Below, one piece after another: positions 9,083 through 18,739 of a stretch of DNA of 64,000 nt. Origin of the DNA: Amycolatopsis sp. cg9. GTDB lineage: Bacteria > Actinomycetota > Actinomycetes > Mycobacteriales > Pseudonocardiaceae. Location of the stretch: positions 9,160,501 to 9,224,500 of the forward strand of contig NZ_CP166850.1 of NCBI RefSeq assembly GCF_041346945.1, written 5' to 3'. How positions within the stretch are numbered: position 1 is the first letter of the stretch; each line of letters starts with the position of its first letter. Below the pieces are notes generated by a model. It had not been told where the DNA came from. It searched no databases and was given only the letters and a program-made list of their open reading frames with translations. The translations under genes and the position numbers were made by a program.

Positions 9083-12000
9083 GAGTCGTCCTCGCGCAGG
9101 ACTCGGGCGCTGGTGATGCCGTCGTCATCCGCGGTGTTTTGCTGGTCTAACACCACGTAGCGCCGGTTGCGAAGCGAGCCGGGCGCGTTGCGCATGCGCA
9201 GCACATTGGGGAACTGGCCCACTGCACCGAGATCCTCCACGCCGGTCGTGTACACGAGCTGGACACCGTGCGCCGCCGCGACGTCCCGTTGCAAACGCAG
9301 CAGGGCGACGTGGCTGGCCGTGCCGAGCGGGTTATCGAGCACCAGGGTCCCGCCGATGGCCGCCCGTCCGCGTCCACGGTTGACTGCCCGCAGCCGTGCG
9401 AGTGTGCAGTAGAGCGCGACACATACGGTCAGCTTTTCACCACCGGAGAACTTGCCGAGGTGTGTGACGTCGACCGGTTCGACCGCGAGATCGCTGTTGG
9501 GCTTGAGCACCTTGACCGTGAACCCACGCGGCGCGACCGCTTCGTGCACGCACTTCTTGAGGACCACGAGCCCCTCCGGTTTCGTCTTCTTGTCCGCGAC
9601 GATCCGGTCGACAACCGCGTCGATTCGGGCATGAAGGTCCTCGTCCCCGGCCGGACGCAGGAAGCTGATCCGCAGGAAGTGCTCGTTCGCCCACCGCCCC
9701 AGCGTGCCGGGCAGTTTCGAGTGCCGATGCGCGGACTCGAGGTTCGCGAGCACGTCCTTCACGAGGCCCGCGATCTCCCCGACCACGAGCCGCTGGTCAC
9801 GTCCGATTTCGGCGAGCTGACCGTCGATCGTCTGGTACCGCACCCGCATTTCCTGCGCGCGGGCTTCGGCGCGGTCCGCGAGCACCTCCGCGTCGTCCCC
9901 GGTGAGGCGGTCGCGGATCGCGCCGGGCACCTCGGCGAACCGAGCCTCCGCGGCGATCCTGCGGACCTCCGCGACCGACCTGGTGACACGGCCGGCAGTC
10001 TCTTCGGCCTCCTTATTGGCGACGCTGAGCCGGCTGAGCAGCGACTCGAGATCGGCTTCCGCGTCTTCGCCTGCGTAGGGCAGGACATCTTCGGGCATCT
10101 CGACCGGAGCGGCGGCGTCGGCGAGCCTCTTGGCTTGCTGAGCGAACACCTGGGCCACGGTGTTAGCCTCGGAAGCGAGTCCGCGCGCGTCGTCGGCCTC
10201 ACGGTTGAGCTGGGTCACCTCGCCGCTCATTTCGGTCGCCCGGGTGGCCTCCGTCGCCGCCCGTTCGCGGGCCTCCGCCTCGGTCGCGGGCTCGTCGTCC
10301 AACGGCGCGTGCCGTGGTCGATCGCGCGGAGTCCGCTGCTTGACCTCGGCCGACGCCTGGGTGAGCTCGGACTTCGCCTCGCTCAGCTTCCGCTGTGCCT
10401 CACCGGCCGCCTCCCTGGAACGTTTTCGCGCGGCCGCTCGCCGTTCCGCGTCCTGTCCATCGCCGGTCGCGAGCAGCACCTGCGCGAGCGCCTGGGCGGT
10501 CTCCGGGTATTCGGCCAGCGCACGGTCGGCCCGTTTGCCCCGATCGAGGTGCCCGGTGAGGCGTTCGGCCAGCACCGACTGGGAAGCGACTGTCCTCCAC
10601 TGCGAGTCCAGCTCAGCGAACCGCCTGCTCAGCCACGACAACGGATCGCCGTCGCCGGTCACGACGGCCTCCCGATCGGCGGCGAGCAGGGCGATATCGG
10701 CGGATTCCCCTTCGTATCGCCGCCAGTTCTCCTGATGCCGTGCGGCTCGCGAACGAGCAGCCCGCTCGGTCTCTTGCAGTGCCGACACCCGGTTCGCAGC
10801 CTCGTCAGCGATGCCGGTGCAGACCTCCACCTCCTTCTCGAGCTGCGCTATTGCCAGCTCGATCCCCGGCCGTTCGGCGGTCCGCTTCGCCAGCGCACTC
10901 AGCCGTTCGACCCGCTGCGCCAGCACGTTCAGCTCGTCACTCAAGTCGGCTTCGTTGGCCGCGTCCTCGGCTTCCTGCTCGTCCAGCTCCTCGATCTGCG
11001 CTCGTAAGTCCTGATCGGCGTCGTTCATGCCCGAGATTGCCTCGTCGCACTCTTCGACAGCCTTCTCCAGTGCAACGAGATGCCCCGCCGGGCAGTCTTC
11101 GAGAAGCGACTCCAGGGTCGCCAGCAGTGCCCTGTCCGCGTTCGCCTGCTCCTGCAGCTCGGCGATCCGCCGGTCCTGGTCACGCCTGCGCTCTTCACGG
11201 TCCGCTCGCGCGTGTTCCGCTGCATCGCGGTCATAGAGCGCGGGTTCGCTGGGGAACACCAGGTGGGTCGGCGGCGCCGCGGCCACCGCCCGTTCGAACT
11301 GCGTAGCGGTGGAGACCGCGACATGCGCGACGGTGTGCCACGGCTTCGACGCCAGGGCACGGCGAGCGTCCTCCGCATCGCCGTCGGCGACGACCACACC
11401 GGCAGCGAGCTCCGCGACGCCGGGATTCTCCAGCACTGACGCGCGCTCGGACTCGGTGACCAGGTCGCGGAGGATCTGCCAGCCCGGCCTCGCCGGTACC
11501 TCGGCCGCCACGAGCACCTCCGCGGCCCGTTCGGCGTCACGCGTGGTGGGCAGGAAGTCGTCGGCTTGGAGCCCGTCCAGCGCGCGGTTGTCGTCGGCGG
11601 CGTCCACCCGGGTGGCCACGACGGCCGACTCGGTGGCCGATGCTTCCCGGGTCAGCGCCGCCCGCAGGTCCGCGGCCTCGGCCCACAGGTCGAGCCGGGC
11701 TCCGGCGGCCAGCTGGGTCAGCTCGGCGAGCCGGGCGTCCGTCGCGAGTGCGTCGGCCCTGGCCACGAGATTGCGCCGGTCGCCATCGAGGCGGTCGCGT
11801 TCTGCGGTCTTGGCTGCGCGATCGGTCGCCAGCTTCCGGCTCTGCTTTTCCAGCTCGGCACGAACCGGAGGCCGAGCCTCACGGCGTTTCCGCACCTGGC
11901 CTCGCAGGTCCTCTTTCTCGCGGCGATTCTGCTTCGTAGCGGCCAGAACGATCGCGGGATCGGCCTGATCGTCCGGGAGGTCGCCCAGGACCACGGCGGC

Positions 12001-13473
12001 AGCCACCTCGCCGTGGATCTCGATCAGCCGGCCGCGAGCGTTCTCGGCCCGTGTGTCCGCCGCGGTGGCGAGCTTCCGATTCTGCCGTTCTCGAACGCCT
12101 TGCGTCTCCGCTTCCGCTCGCGCATCCGCCGCTGCCGACGAGGCCGTCTCTTCGGCTTCGTGCTCCTCCTCGGAGAGCTGCGCGTAGCGGGCCTTGAGCG
12201 TCGCGGCCGCGTCGTCGCGGGCTTCCCTCAGCGGAGCGGTTTCCCGGTCCTCTACTGCGATCTGCTGCCGTACGTCTTCCGCGTGAAGCTGTGCTTCGAC
12301 CCGTTCGGCAAGGTAACCGACCGCCTGCCAAGCCAGGTCCTCGTCGTCGGCTTCGTCGGCAGCGGTTTTCGCGACCTCCCAAGTGGCCTTCGCGGTCGTT
12401 CGCCGGTGGATCGCCGCGACCCGGTTCAGCTCGCTCGCGACGTCGTTGACCCGGCTACGCTCCCGATCCAGCGCTTTCGCGGTGTCGCCCAGCCGTTTCT
12501 CTTCGCACTCCCACCACTGCCGGTCGGCCTCCTTTGCCGAAGCCGCGGTACGAAAAGCTCCGGCCAGCCGTGCGGCGGACGAGCGTGCCCCCTCGGCCCC
12601 CGCGGCCGCCGCCTTCGCCAGCCCGTTCCGTTCGGCGAGCCGCTCCAGCCTCCCTTCCAGCTCCCCGCAGAACTCCCGGTCGACGAGCAGGCCGGGCTTG
12701 CGCGCGAGCACGTCGACGACCTTCCGCAGGTTGTTCGCGACGAGGTCGGGCTGTGTGCTGTCGACCGTCAGATCGATCAGGAAGTCGATGAACTTGTCCG
12801 TGGTCGCGAATTCGAAGAGCCCGGCGACGCCGCCCTCGGAATGGTTCATCTGCTTCTGGTAGGCGAACACCGCCGGGTCGAGGTTCCGCGCGGTCAGCGC
12901 GTCCGTCCACTCGCCGCGCTGGCGTGTGATCACGAATCTGAACTGCTGGGGATGGGCGGCCGCGATCTCCTTGAGCACGTTCACGAACTCGGCCATCGTC
13001 CGGGTCCGTCCGGATTCGTCGCGCACCGGCAGGCCGGGCAAGTCCAGCACGCCCGGGACGGCGAAGAAGCTGTAGTACCAGCCCTTGAGCTTTTCACGGT
13101 CGCGATCCGGGTCGGCGGGCTTTCGCCGTTCGTCCCATTCGTAGACGGCACCGGTGATCAGCCGGGCCGGGTCGCCGGCCTCGCTGCCGGGCTGGGCCAC
13201 CCATTCCGCGACCGTATGGCTGGTGTCACCGGAGGACACGTAGTCCTCGAGGTGGCGCTTGACCGTCTTGCCCATGAAGTCTTTGCGCAGCGGGAGCAAC
13301 AGTGCGAAGAAAAGTGACAGCAGGCTCGACTTCCCGCCGCCGTTGCGCAGCCAGAGGATCGAGTCGACTGGTGCTCGCTCGCCCGCCGTCGAGACGTCCA
13401 GTGTCAGATCCGTGAAGCGGGCGGCACGATCTCCGACGTTTGCGAGGCGGAAGGACGAAAGCTGGTAGGTCAC
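9079..13473 (-). CDS. jetC: Wadjet JetC, SMC-like ATPase (MukB-like)
   Basis: This 1464-aa protein has SMC architecture. Walker A (LRNGGGKSS, residues 43-50) lies in the N-terminal head; about 300-1250 are long Glu/Lys/Arg/Ala-rich coiled coils with a central hinge; the C-terminal head has the ABC signature (FSGGEK, near 1340) and Walker B (TLVLDNPLG, near 1380). JetC dimerises and, with kleisin JetA and JetB, extrudes plasmid DNA. The protein is longer than many type I JetC proteins, and its N-terminus does not read like the type II family, so the Wadjet subtype is left open. Start GTG 13473 overlaps the jetB stop by 4 nt. Confidence 0.9.
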   Translation of the reverse strand: MTYQLSSFRLANVGDRAARFTDLTLDVSTAGERAPVDSILWLRNGGGKSSLLSLFFALLLPLRKDFMGKTVKRHLEDYVSSGDTSHTVAEWVAQPGSEAGDPARLITGAVYEWDERRKPADPDRDREKLKGWYYSFFAVPGVLDLPGLPVRDESGRTRTMAEFVNVLKEIAAAHPQQFRFVITRQRGEWTDALTARNLDPAVFAYQKQMNHSEGGVAGLFEFATTDKFIDFLIDLTVDSTQPDLVANNLRKVVDVLARKPGLLVDREFCGELEGRLERLAERNGLAKAAAAGAEGARSSAARLAGAFRTAASAKEADRQWWECEEKRLGDTAKALDRERSRVNDVASELNRVAAIHRRTTAKATWEVAKTAADEADDEDLAWQAVGYLAERVEAQLHAEDVRQQIAVEDRETAPLREARDDAAATLKARYAQLSEEEHEAEETASSAAADARAEAETQGVRERQNRKLATAADTRAENARGRLIEIHGEVAAAVVLGDLPDDQADPAIVLAATKQNRREKEDLRGQVRKRREARPPVRAELEKQSRKLATDRAAKTAERDRLDGDRRNLVARADALATDARLAELTQLAAGARLDLWAEAADLRAALTREASATESAVVATRVDAADDNRALDGLQADDFLPTTRDAERAAEVLVAAEVPARPGWQILRDLVTESERASVLENPGVAELAAGVVVADGDAEDARRALASKPWHTVAHVAVSTATQFERAVAAAPPTHLVFPSEPALYDRDAAEHARADREERRRDQDRRIAELQEQANADRALLATLESLLEDCPAGHLVALEKAVEECDEAISGMNDADQDLRAQIEELDEQEAEDAANEADLSDELNVLAQRVERLSALAKRTAERPGIELAIAQLEKEVEVCTGIADEAANRVSALQETERAARSRAARHQENWRRYEGESADIALLAADREAVVTGDGDPLSWLSRRFAELDSQWRTVASQSVLAERLTGHLDRGKRADRALAEYPETAQALAQVLLATGDGQDAERRAAARKRSREAAGEAQRKLSEAKSELTQASAEVKQRTPRDRPRHAPLDDEPATEAEARERAATEATRATEMSGEVTQLNREADDARGLASEANTVAQVFAQQAKRLADAAAPVEMPEDVLPYAGEDAEADLESLLSRLSVANKEAEETAGRVTRSVAEVRRIAAEARFAEVPGAIRDRLTGDDAEVLADRAEARAQEMRVRYQTIDGQLAEIGRDQRLVVGEIAGLVKDVLANLESAHRHSKLPGTLGRWANEHFLRISFLRPAGDEDLHARIDAVVDRIVADKKTKPEGLVVLKKCVHEAVAPRGFTVKVLKPNSDLAVEPVDVTHLGKFSGGEKLTVCVALYCTLARLRAVNRGRGRAAIGGTLVLDNPLGTASHVALLRLQRDVAAAHGVQLVYTTGVEDLGAVGQFPNVLRMRNAPGSLRNRRYVVLDQQNTADDDGITSARVLREDDS

Positions 13474-14210
13474 GTCCCCTCCACCGGAGTGTGGTCGCCT
13501 CGGCGCCTCGCGGCCAACAGCTCGTAGGTCGCGTTGCCGGCGACCTCGCCGGCCTGGATGCGGAAGCGTTCGAGGAGCTGGAAGGTCTCGGGGCCGCGGT
13601 TCGGAGCCAGGCGCGCCAGGCCTTGGTCGACCATCCAGTTCAGGACGTTCGCGACCCAGTAGGTGGAGGACGCGGCCGAGCGACGTCCCTGTCCCTTCCC
13701 CCGGTCCGCCTTGTAGCCGGGAGACAGTCGGTCATACGTCCGCCATGCTTCTTCGAACGACACATCTTCCAGCATTTGGGGTTCCGGTGCGCGCTTGAGC
13801 CGATCGCACGCGTCGCGGACGAACCGTTCGATCTCGTCGACCGACACCCACCGGACGCGGTCGTCGTCGAAGTCGGCCGGGGCCGGGAACACGTAGGCCG
13901 CGATGGCCGCGCTGATCAGCCCGACCAGCAGCCGGTGGGCCACCGTGCTCACGTTGGGCAGATCCGTGAGCCGGTACGCGAACACCGATTCCCGGCGCGC
14001 GCCCAGCACCAGTCCTAGCTCGCCGGCGGCCAGCACCTGCAGGTCCAGCCCGTCGAGGACACTGGTCACCGCGTTGTGGAACTCCGCGTCCTCGCGGTAG
14101 CGCCCGAGCAGAGTCCGGTAGTCGGAATCGGCGCCGGGCCGCTGCTTCGGGCGGAGCGCGCAGCCGATGAGTACGCCGACGTCCGAAAGGTCTTGCTGGC
14201 CGAGCGTCAT
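13470..14210 (-). CDS. jetB: Wadjet JetB, MukE-like subunit
   Basis: This 246-aa protein sits between the kleisin-like JetA and the SMC JetC, the position and size of the MukE/KITE-type subunit (DUF4194-like in type I). The sequence is helical with winged-helix-like stretches (YWVANVLNWMVDQGLARL near the C-terminus). ATG start at 14210 overlaps the jetA stop by 4 nt (ATGA), and its own stop overlaps jetC. Assignment rests mainly on operon position, size and partner genes; I see no catalytic motif and none is expected. Confidence 0.78.
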   Translation of the reverse strand: MTLGQQDLSDVGVLIGCALRPKQRPGADSDYRTLLGRYREDAEFHNAVTSVLDGLDLQVLAAGELGLVLGARRESVFAYRLTDLPNVSTVAHRLLVGLISAAIAAYVFPAPADFDDDRVRWVSVDEIERFVRDACDRLKRAPEPQMLEDVSFEEAWRTYDRLSPGYKADRGKGQGRRSAASSTYWVANVLNWMVDQGLARLAPNRGPETFQLLERFRIQAGEVAGNATYELLAARRRGDHTPVEGT

Positions 14211-15751
14211 GACACCTCCTGAACGGAGGTCGCGGCCCAGCGGGCAAGTGTTTCTTCGTCTTCGGCCACGATCAGGTCGTCTCCCGACCAGCCGGGCACG
14301 TCGATCAGGGTGCCGTCGGCATCGACCACCGCGGCCGGGCCGAGGATGCGGGCGGCGGCGTCGACCGCCGTGGAGAAATCTTCCACCGTCTCCGGAGCGT
14401 AGGTCCAGAGCGCCGCGAGCACGACGAGCCGCTCGGCGGCACCGCGATCGAGCTTGCCGGGCAGGTCGGCCGCGCGGACAGCGAGCAGCAACGCCGACAG
14501 TCTGGCGGGCAACGGGACGGAGTCGACCACGGCTGCCGCGGCCGCCAGGATCTCGGGCGAGACCGCGGGCGGGTCCGGGTCGCTGAGTTCTTCGTCGGGC
14601 GGCGGTTCGTCGATCCGGGGCTCTCGGCGCGGCGCGAGCAGGTCGTCGACCAGGTCGGCGAACCGCACGATCCGGGGCACCCGCGGTCCCGCGGCGAACA
14701 CGGCGAACGCCTCGGCCGGTTCCGCCGCGTCCTCGGCGGCCATGGTCAGCAGCGGCAGGAACACGCCGTCGCCGATGTCCGGGTTCCGTAGCCCGCCGAT
14801 CGGCCGGAAGGACTGGCGAAGCTGTTCATCGAGAAAGATCGTCCGCGCGCCGACCAGCCTGCCGTGCAGTTCGGTGTGCCGGCGACGGCATTCTTCGAGC
14901 AGACCCGCGATCCGGGCGGCCGCCGTGGTGATGGCGGGATCCGCCTCCGCCGTGTCGAGCGCGCTCCGGACGTGGTCGAGCAGCCTGCCCTCCGCGCCGA
15001 GCCGCTCCTCGAGATGCATCCGGTTGCGCTCGAACTGCGCCGGGACGTCCCGGGCCCAGCGATCGAGGACCGTACGGATGTCGCGCACGGTGTCGGTCAG
15101 GAGCGTCCGCAGTTCGTCGCTGTAGCGCACCGACAGCAGCCGCGACCGCTCCGCGGCCTTCTCCGCCTGGCCGAACGCGCCTCGCTTGAGCTGCCGATCG
15201 AGCATGAGCTCGACTGCGGCCTGCTCGTCCTCGACGTCAAATTCCAAACCCCCGACCAGCGCGTTGATCGCGTCCGCGGACGCCCGGAGCACGTTCACGC
15301 CCCGCTGCTGGTCTTCGTGCTCGCTCAACAGCCGGAACTCCACAGCAATCGCCCGGTGGTGCACGGATCCGTGAGGTTCGAGCGAGAAGTCCGAGACCTG
15401 GTAGGCGAACGGGGCCTCGCGTTCCCGGCGGTTCAGCAGCGCATCGATGACGTACCGTGCGACCGCTTCGTGTACCTCGGAGGGCTGCTCGGGACATGCG
15501 CTCGCCGCCAGCCTCGCCAGGCCGCTGACAGCCTCGTCGTAGGTCACTTCCTCATCGAAACCCTGCCGGGAGATCACCGTGTCGATGGCGGCGAGCGCAA
15601 GGGTGACGACGTCGTAGTCGTGGGTGCCCCAGGACTGCCGGCTCGCATTGTCAGCCGCGTCCGCGACCGGCCGGGCTCGCAGGAGTGCCCGCACCCGCCC
15701 GCCAAAGGCCTCGTCGAACACGGCGCGGCCCACGGTCCGCGGAGCACTCAT
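14207..15751 (-). CDS. jetA: Wadjet JetA, MukF-like kleisin
   Basis: This is a 514-aa protein from the ATG at 15751, which has a good SD (GAGGGGG, about 9 nt upstream); an upstream in-frame start at 15856 would run into the preceding gene and lacks an SD. N-terminal winged helix-like region (about 1-110), central long helices with many Glu/Arg (190-330), Pro/Glu-rich linker (GDPPPDE-type acidic stretch around 400-430) and a C-terminal helical domain. This matches a kleisin that bridges SMC heads in condensin-like complexes. First of four overlapping jet cistrons. No enzymatic motif is expected. Confidence 0.8.
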   Translation of the reverse strand: MSAPRTVGRAVFDEAFGGRVRALLRARPVADAADNASRQSWGTHDYDVVTLALAAIDTVISRQGFDEEVTYDEAVSGLARLAASACPEQPSEVHEAVARYVIDALLNRREREAPFAYQVSDFSLEPHGSVHHRAIAVEFRLLSEHEDQQRGVNVLRASADAINALVGGLEFDVEDEQAAVELMLDRQLKRGAFGQAEKAAERSRLLSVRYSDELRTLLTDTVRDIRTVLDRWARDVPAQFERNRMHLEERLGAEGRLLDHVRSALDTAEADPAITTAAARIAGLLEECRRRHTELHGRLVGARTIFLDEQLRQSFRPIGGLRNPDIGDGVFLPLLTMAAEDAAEPAEAFAVFAAGPRVPRIVRFADLVDDLLAPRREPRIDEPPPDEELSDPDPPAVSPEILAAAAAVVDSVPLPARLSALLLAVRAADLPGKLDRGAAERLVVLAALWTYAPETVEDFSTAVDAAARILGPAAVVDADGTLIDVPGWSGDDLIVAEDEETLARWAATSVQEVS

Positions 15752-15792
15752 CTTGTGCCACCCCCTCGGTGCGTGGATGCCCGGAAGATCGG

Positions 15793-16500
15793 CTACGAGC
15801 GCGTCACCGTTACGCCGCCGGCACCTATCAGCCGACGTCGAGTCGCGAAGTCGCAAGCTCGATGCCCGCGGCGTTCCCTACCGGCCGAGAACGCATTCCG
15901 CAACGCCTCGTCGTGCTCAAGGGTTCGTTCTCGACGTTGTCTGCTGATCTCCTCTCGCGCAGCGGTGTCATCGCGAGCTGACGGAGGCCGCCCACGTCCC
16001 CCGGACCGACCGGTCGCCCGTAGCAGGTCCGGCACGACTACGGTGGGCCCGTCCCGCCACGCCGGAACGCGGGGAAGGTCGTCATCGTCTGCCTCGTCGT
16101 AAAGCTCGCGCCACGAGTGGTCGCCCACCGCGGCCGAAAAGACTGCCGGGCCCAACCGGGGGTCGAGACAGGCACGAGCCAACACCAGGGTTCGAGCGCG
16201 CCCGGCCGCGGTCGACGAGGACGCGCGCAAGCGACGCAGGTTGGCGTGCATGCCGGGCGCCGCGCCCGTTGTCGGATCACACCAAACTAGAAGGCCGTCC
16301 CAATCGCCTCGGCGACCACCTCGGGATGCCGTCGGTGCTCCTCGCTCAATCAATGTCTGGGCCTCGGACTCCGTAACGGCGGTCTCCTCGAGCGATTCGA
16401 ACCTTGGCTGCAGTGAGACCAACGCACGGTGCGCTCGTGCCGAACCGGTCTCGAGTTCGGCGGCCACGTGCGTCGCGTACGACGGTCGGTCGCTTGCCAC
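15793..16500 (-). CDS. Unknown protein leading the Wadjet operon
   Basis: This 235-aa ORF (GTG start) ends 41 bp upstream of jetA on the same strand. It has an acidic run (YDEADDDDLPRVP), a hydrophobic core segment (VVVPDLLRA) and a basic C-terminus with Arg-rich helices (EEISRQRRERTLEHDEALRN). I do not recognise a family, and no transmembrane segment or enzyme motif is apparent. It could be a regulator, a fifth component of the system, or an unrelated gene trapped upstream. Acidic and basic blocks in one frame support coding, but the start is uncertain. Confidence 0.55.
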   Translation of the reverse strand: MASDRPSYATHVAAELETGSARAHRALVSLQPRFESLEETAVTESEAQTLIERGAPTASRGGRRGDWDGLLVWCDPTTGAAPGMHANLRRLRASSSTAAGRARTLVLARACLDPRLGPAVFSAAVGDHSWRELYDEADDDDLPRVPAWRDGPTVVVPDLLRATGRSGGRGRPPSARDDTAAREEISRQRRERTLEHDEALRNAFSAGRERRGHRACDFATRRRLIGAGGVTVTRS

Positions 16501-16782
16501 GCGGGGAGTCGCGGCGCCTTCTCGTGCTGTTACGAATCAGCTCCACCTTGGTGGCCATCCAGTACGCGACTCGGAGTTCAAAGGCGCCTTGACCTGGAGC
16601 TTTGACACGAAGTTGCCTGCTACGGTCCGGCGCGAACCGTCGGGAAGACGTCAGGTGAATGCATGGCAGACGCCGCTCATCAGCGCCTTCTCGGCCTGCC
16701 GAAGAGGTAGCCCGAGGCGACCGCCAGACCGGATTTTCGACCTGCTGGCTGAGCCCGAGGCGGGCGAGCGATTCGTCCGGCG

Positions 16783-16929
16783 ATGCGACGGCTCGTCGTC
16801 GGCACCGTGCTCGTCATCGCCGCCACGGGCGCCGTGTTGATCCCGCCGAGAGCAGCCCTGCCGACACCTGGTCAGGCGAGAGCAAGCGCTCAAAGCGTCG
16901 ACGAACAGATCGTATCTGCTCGCCAGTAA
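16783..16929 (+). CDS. Short secreted-type peptide or truncated secreted protein
   Basis: From ATG 16783 a 48-codon frame reads a convincing Sec signal-like N-terminus (MRRLVVGTVLVIAATGAVL, then PPRAALP) and a short polar tail ending at TAA/TAG near 16929. No clear SD is visible. It may be the N-terminal remnant of a larger exported protein. Confidence 0.3.
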   Translation: MRRLVVGTVLVIAATGAVLIPPRAALPTPGQARASAQSVDEQIVSARQ

Positions 16930-17022
16930 CAGTACTCGAGTGTCGGGCGACTTCGAACGTGACTACAACAACACGAAGGTGAATATTGTGGACAATTCGG
17001 ACGCGTACCCCGAGGGGGCAAC

Positions 17023-17463
17023 TTGACGCAGTGGAAACTCAAGCCCTGGCAGTTGGTTACACTATGGATCTTTGGGGTAGTCTTCGCATCCTTGATTCCA
17101 CTTCTTGCAATCTATTTTCGCAGCCGCTTTAACGGCGACCACTTAACCTTTGACCGACTGCTGGGCCATGGCGACCTGTTGCTCATAAGTGCTATCGTCA
17201 CAATTGCCGCGATTCTCGAGCCAATGCGAGCTTTGGATAAAGTAAAGGAGAATCGACAGGCTTTTTCGTGCGCAATGGCCGTGATCGGCGGGATGCTGCT
17301 AATCTCTTGCGAGGCGCTTTGGTATGCCTGCATATCGGGCGACACACTTATAGACAAACACGTCGATCCGGATATGTTTACAGTCTACGGATCACTGTTC
17401 GTGTTCGCTTTTTCTGCCGTCTGCGGTGCTATATGCGTATCGATTGCAGCAGGAGGCAAGTAA
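17023..17463 (+). CDS. Four-helix membrane protein coupled to EACC1-like gene
   Basis: This 146-aa protein uses TTG as start, with an SD-like GAGGGGG just upstream. Hydrophobic segments at about 10-31, 47-65, 80-103 and 120-142 predict four membrane helices joined by short loops. Family unknown. The stop codon overlaps the next ATG (TAATG), so both products are probably made in fixed ratio. Local GC is markedly lower than in the flanking genes, a sign of separate origin. The neighbour suggests a role in membrane-associated signalling within a conflict system; that is inference. Confidence 0.75.
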   Translation: MTQWKLKPWQLVTLWIFGVVFASLIPLLAIYFRSRFNGDHLTFDRLLGHGDLLLISAIVTIAAILEPMRALDKVKENRQAFSCAMAVIGGMLLISCEALWYACISGDTLIDKHVDPDMFTVYGSLFVFAFSAVCGAICVSIAAGGK

Positions 17464-17771
17464 TGGGCGATTTGGCCGATATCGTTGTTATCACACTAGG
17501 AAGCAGTGGTGCAGTTTCGACCCTTACCGCACTGGTCAGCGCATGGCTTCGTTATCGACGAAAAGCGGACGACACGATTACGGTCAGCGGACCACACGGG
17601 ATGGTGCATATCAGCGCTTCAACTCTATCATCCGCAGATGTAGACGAAGTGAGAGCGATCCTGAATTCCGTACTTCCGGAGCCGCATGAACTCGATTCGC
17701 GATCAGATCGACAAGACCAATCGTCCGCGCCTCCTGTTGTCGATTCGGACATGGGAACCGACAAGACGTAG
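17463..17771 (+). CDS. EACC1-like effector-associated protein
   Basis: This 102-aa protein starts at the ATG at 17463, which overlaps the upstream stop. An N-terminal hydrophobic helix (IVVITLGSSGAVSTLTALV) leads into a short basic stretch (WLRYRRK), a beta-hairpin (DTITVSGPHGMVHISAS) and a helix (DVDEVRAILN), then an acidic tail. This order (helix, W-x-basic, strand-Gly-strand, helix) resembles effector-associated constant component 1, a small module described from actinobacterial NTP-dependent conflict systems. It shares the low GC of its partner. Recognition is by pattern only; a profile search would decide. Confidence 0.55.
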   Translation: MGDLADIVVITLGSSGAVSTLTALVSAWLRYRRKADDTITVSGPHGMVHISASTLSSADVDEVRAILNSVLPEPHELDSRSDRQDQSSAPPVVDSDMGTDKT

Positions 17772-17867
17772 AAGCCGTTGCAATGGTCACTAGCCGACCT
17801 TCGACAGGTCGCCGCATCCCATCACGGCAGGGCCGCTGGCAACGAACCTCGTGACGAGGGCTGACTG

Positions 17868-18317
17868 GTGATCAGCGTGTGCACCGCTGGCGCACCCGAT
17901 TCGCTGCGCGTGCAGGTCTGGCGCAAACTCCGCTCCCTGGGCGCCCTGTATTTGCAGCAATCGCTGTGCCTGCTGCCCTCGCGGACTGAGGTACTGCGGG
18001 AGATCCGCCGCCCGCGAGGTGGAGTACGCGGAAGTGCTCGAGCGGCTGCCCGAACTGCGCCGCGAACTCGCCGACGAGCGGGCCCGTGGCAACGCCACCT
18101 ACGCCGAAGTCGAGGAATCCGTAGCCGACCTGCAGCGGTTCCGCAGCCGGATGGCCGAGATCGCCGTCGCGACTACTTCTCCGCCCCCGGCGGGCAAGAT
18201 GCTCGCGACGCCGTCGAGCAGGCCGCTGCCGAACTCGCCGCGTCGAAGTGGTCGCTCTCCACGCCGAAGCTCCCGGCCGGACAACACCCCCGGCTGCGCG
18301 CGGCGGAGCAGCAGTGA
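17868..18317 (+). pseudogene. Frameshifted ChrB-like N-terminal domain gene
   Basis: Frame 1 starts as ChrB_N (RVQVWRKLRSLGALYLQQSL, then CLLPSRTEVLREIRR). Frame 2 continues with EYAEVLERLPELRRELADER and YAEVEESVADLQRFR. After another slip near 18170, frame 1 resumes with RDYFSAPGGQDARDAVEQAA. The natural family has these segments in one frame with about 40 further residues after the first block, so there are at least two frameshifts and a deletion. ChrB family members regulate or assist chromate resistance; this copy cannot. Confidence 0.75.
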
Positions 18318-18739
18318 CCGGCTCGTTCTGGTGGGACCTGCTGGTCGGCGTGGCCGCGACGATGCTGGTGGCATGGCTGGTTCTGGTCGTGGCGTTGGTT
18401 GTCGTCGTCCGCCCGCGCGGCGGACTGCTGCGCGAGGCGCTGCGGCTGCTGCCCGACGTGCTGCGGCTCATCCGGCGCCTGGCCGCGGACAAGACTCTCC
18501 CCTGTGGCGTCCGGGTCCGGCTCGCTCTCCTGCTGGCCTACCTCGCGCTGCCGATCAACCCCGTACCCGACTTCATCCCCGTGCTCGGCTACGCCGACGA
18601 CGCCATCGTCGTCACCGCCGTCCTGCGCGGTGTCGTCCGCCGCGCCGGGCTCGCCGCCGTGCGCGCCCACTGGCCCGGCAACGACGACGGCTTCGAGGCG
18701 CTGGCCCGCCTGACCGGGATCCGGACCATGTCCAGCTGA
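18314..18739 (+). CDS. YkvA/DUF1232 membrane protein
   Basis: This 141-aa protein starts at GTG 18314 (SD GGAG at 18304-18307), in preference to an in-frame GTG at 18248 that lies in the ChrB remnant. N-terminal transmembrane helix (residues 5-28), then a DUF1232 domain with its hallmark helix-turn (LPINPVPDFIPVLGYADDAI). DUF1232 proteins are small membrane proteins of unknown biochemical role. It overlaps the end of the ChrB pseudogene by 4 nt, and this pair is common in actinomycetes. It appears intact. Confidence 0.85.
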   Translation: MTGSFWWDLLVGVAATMLVAWLVLVVALVVVVRPRGGLLREALRLLPDVLRLIRRLAADKTLPCGVRVRLALLLAYLALPINPVPDFIPVLGYADDAIVVTAVLRGVVRRAGLAAVRAHWPGNDDGFEALARLTGIRTMSS

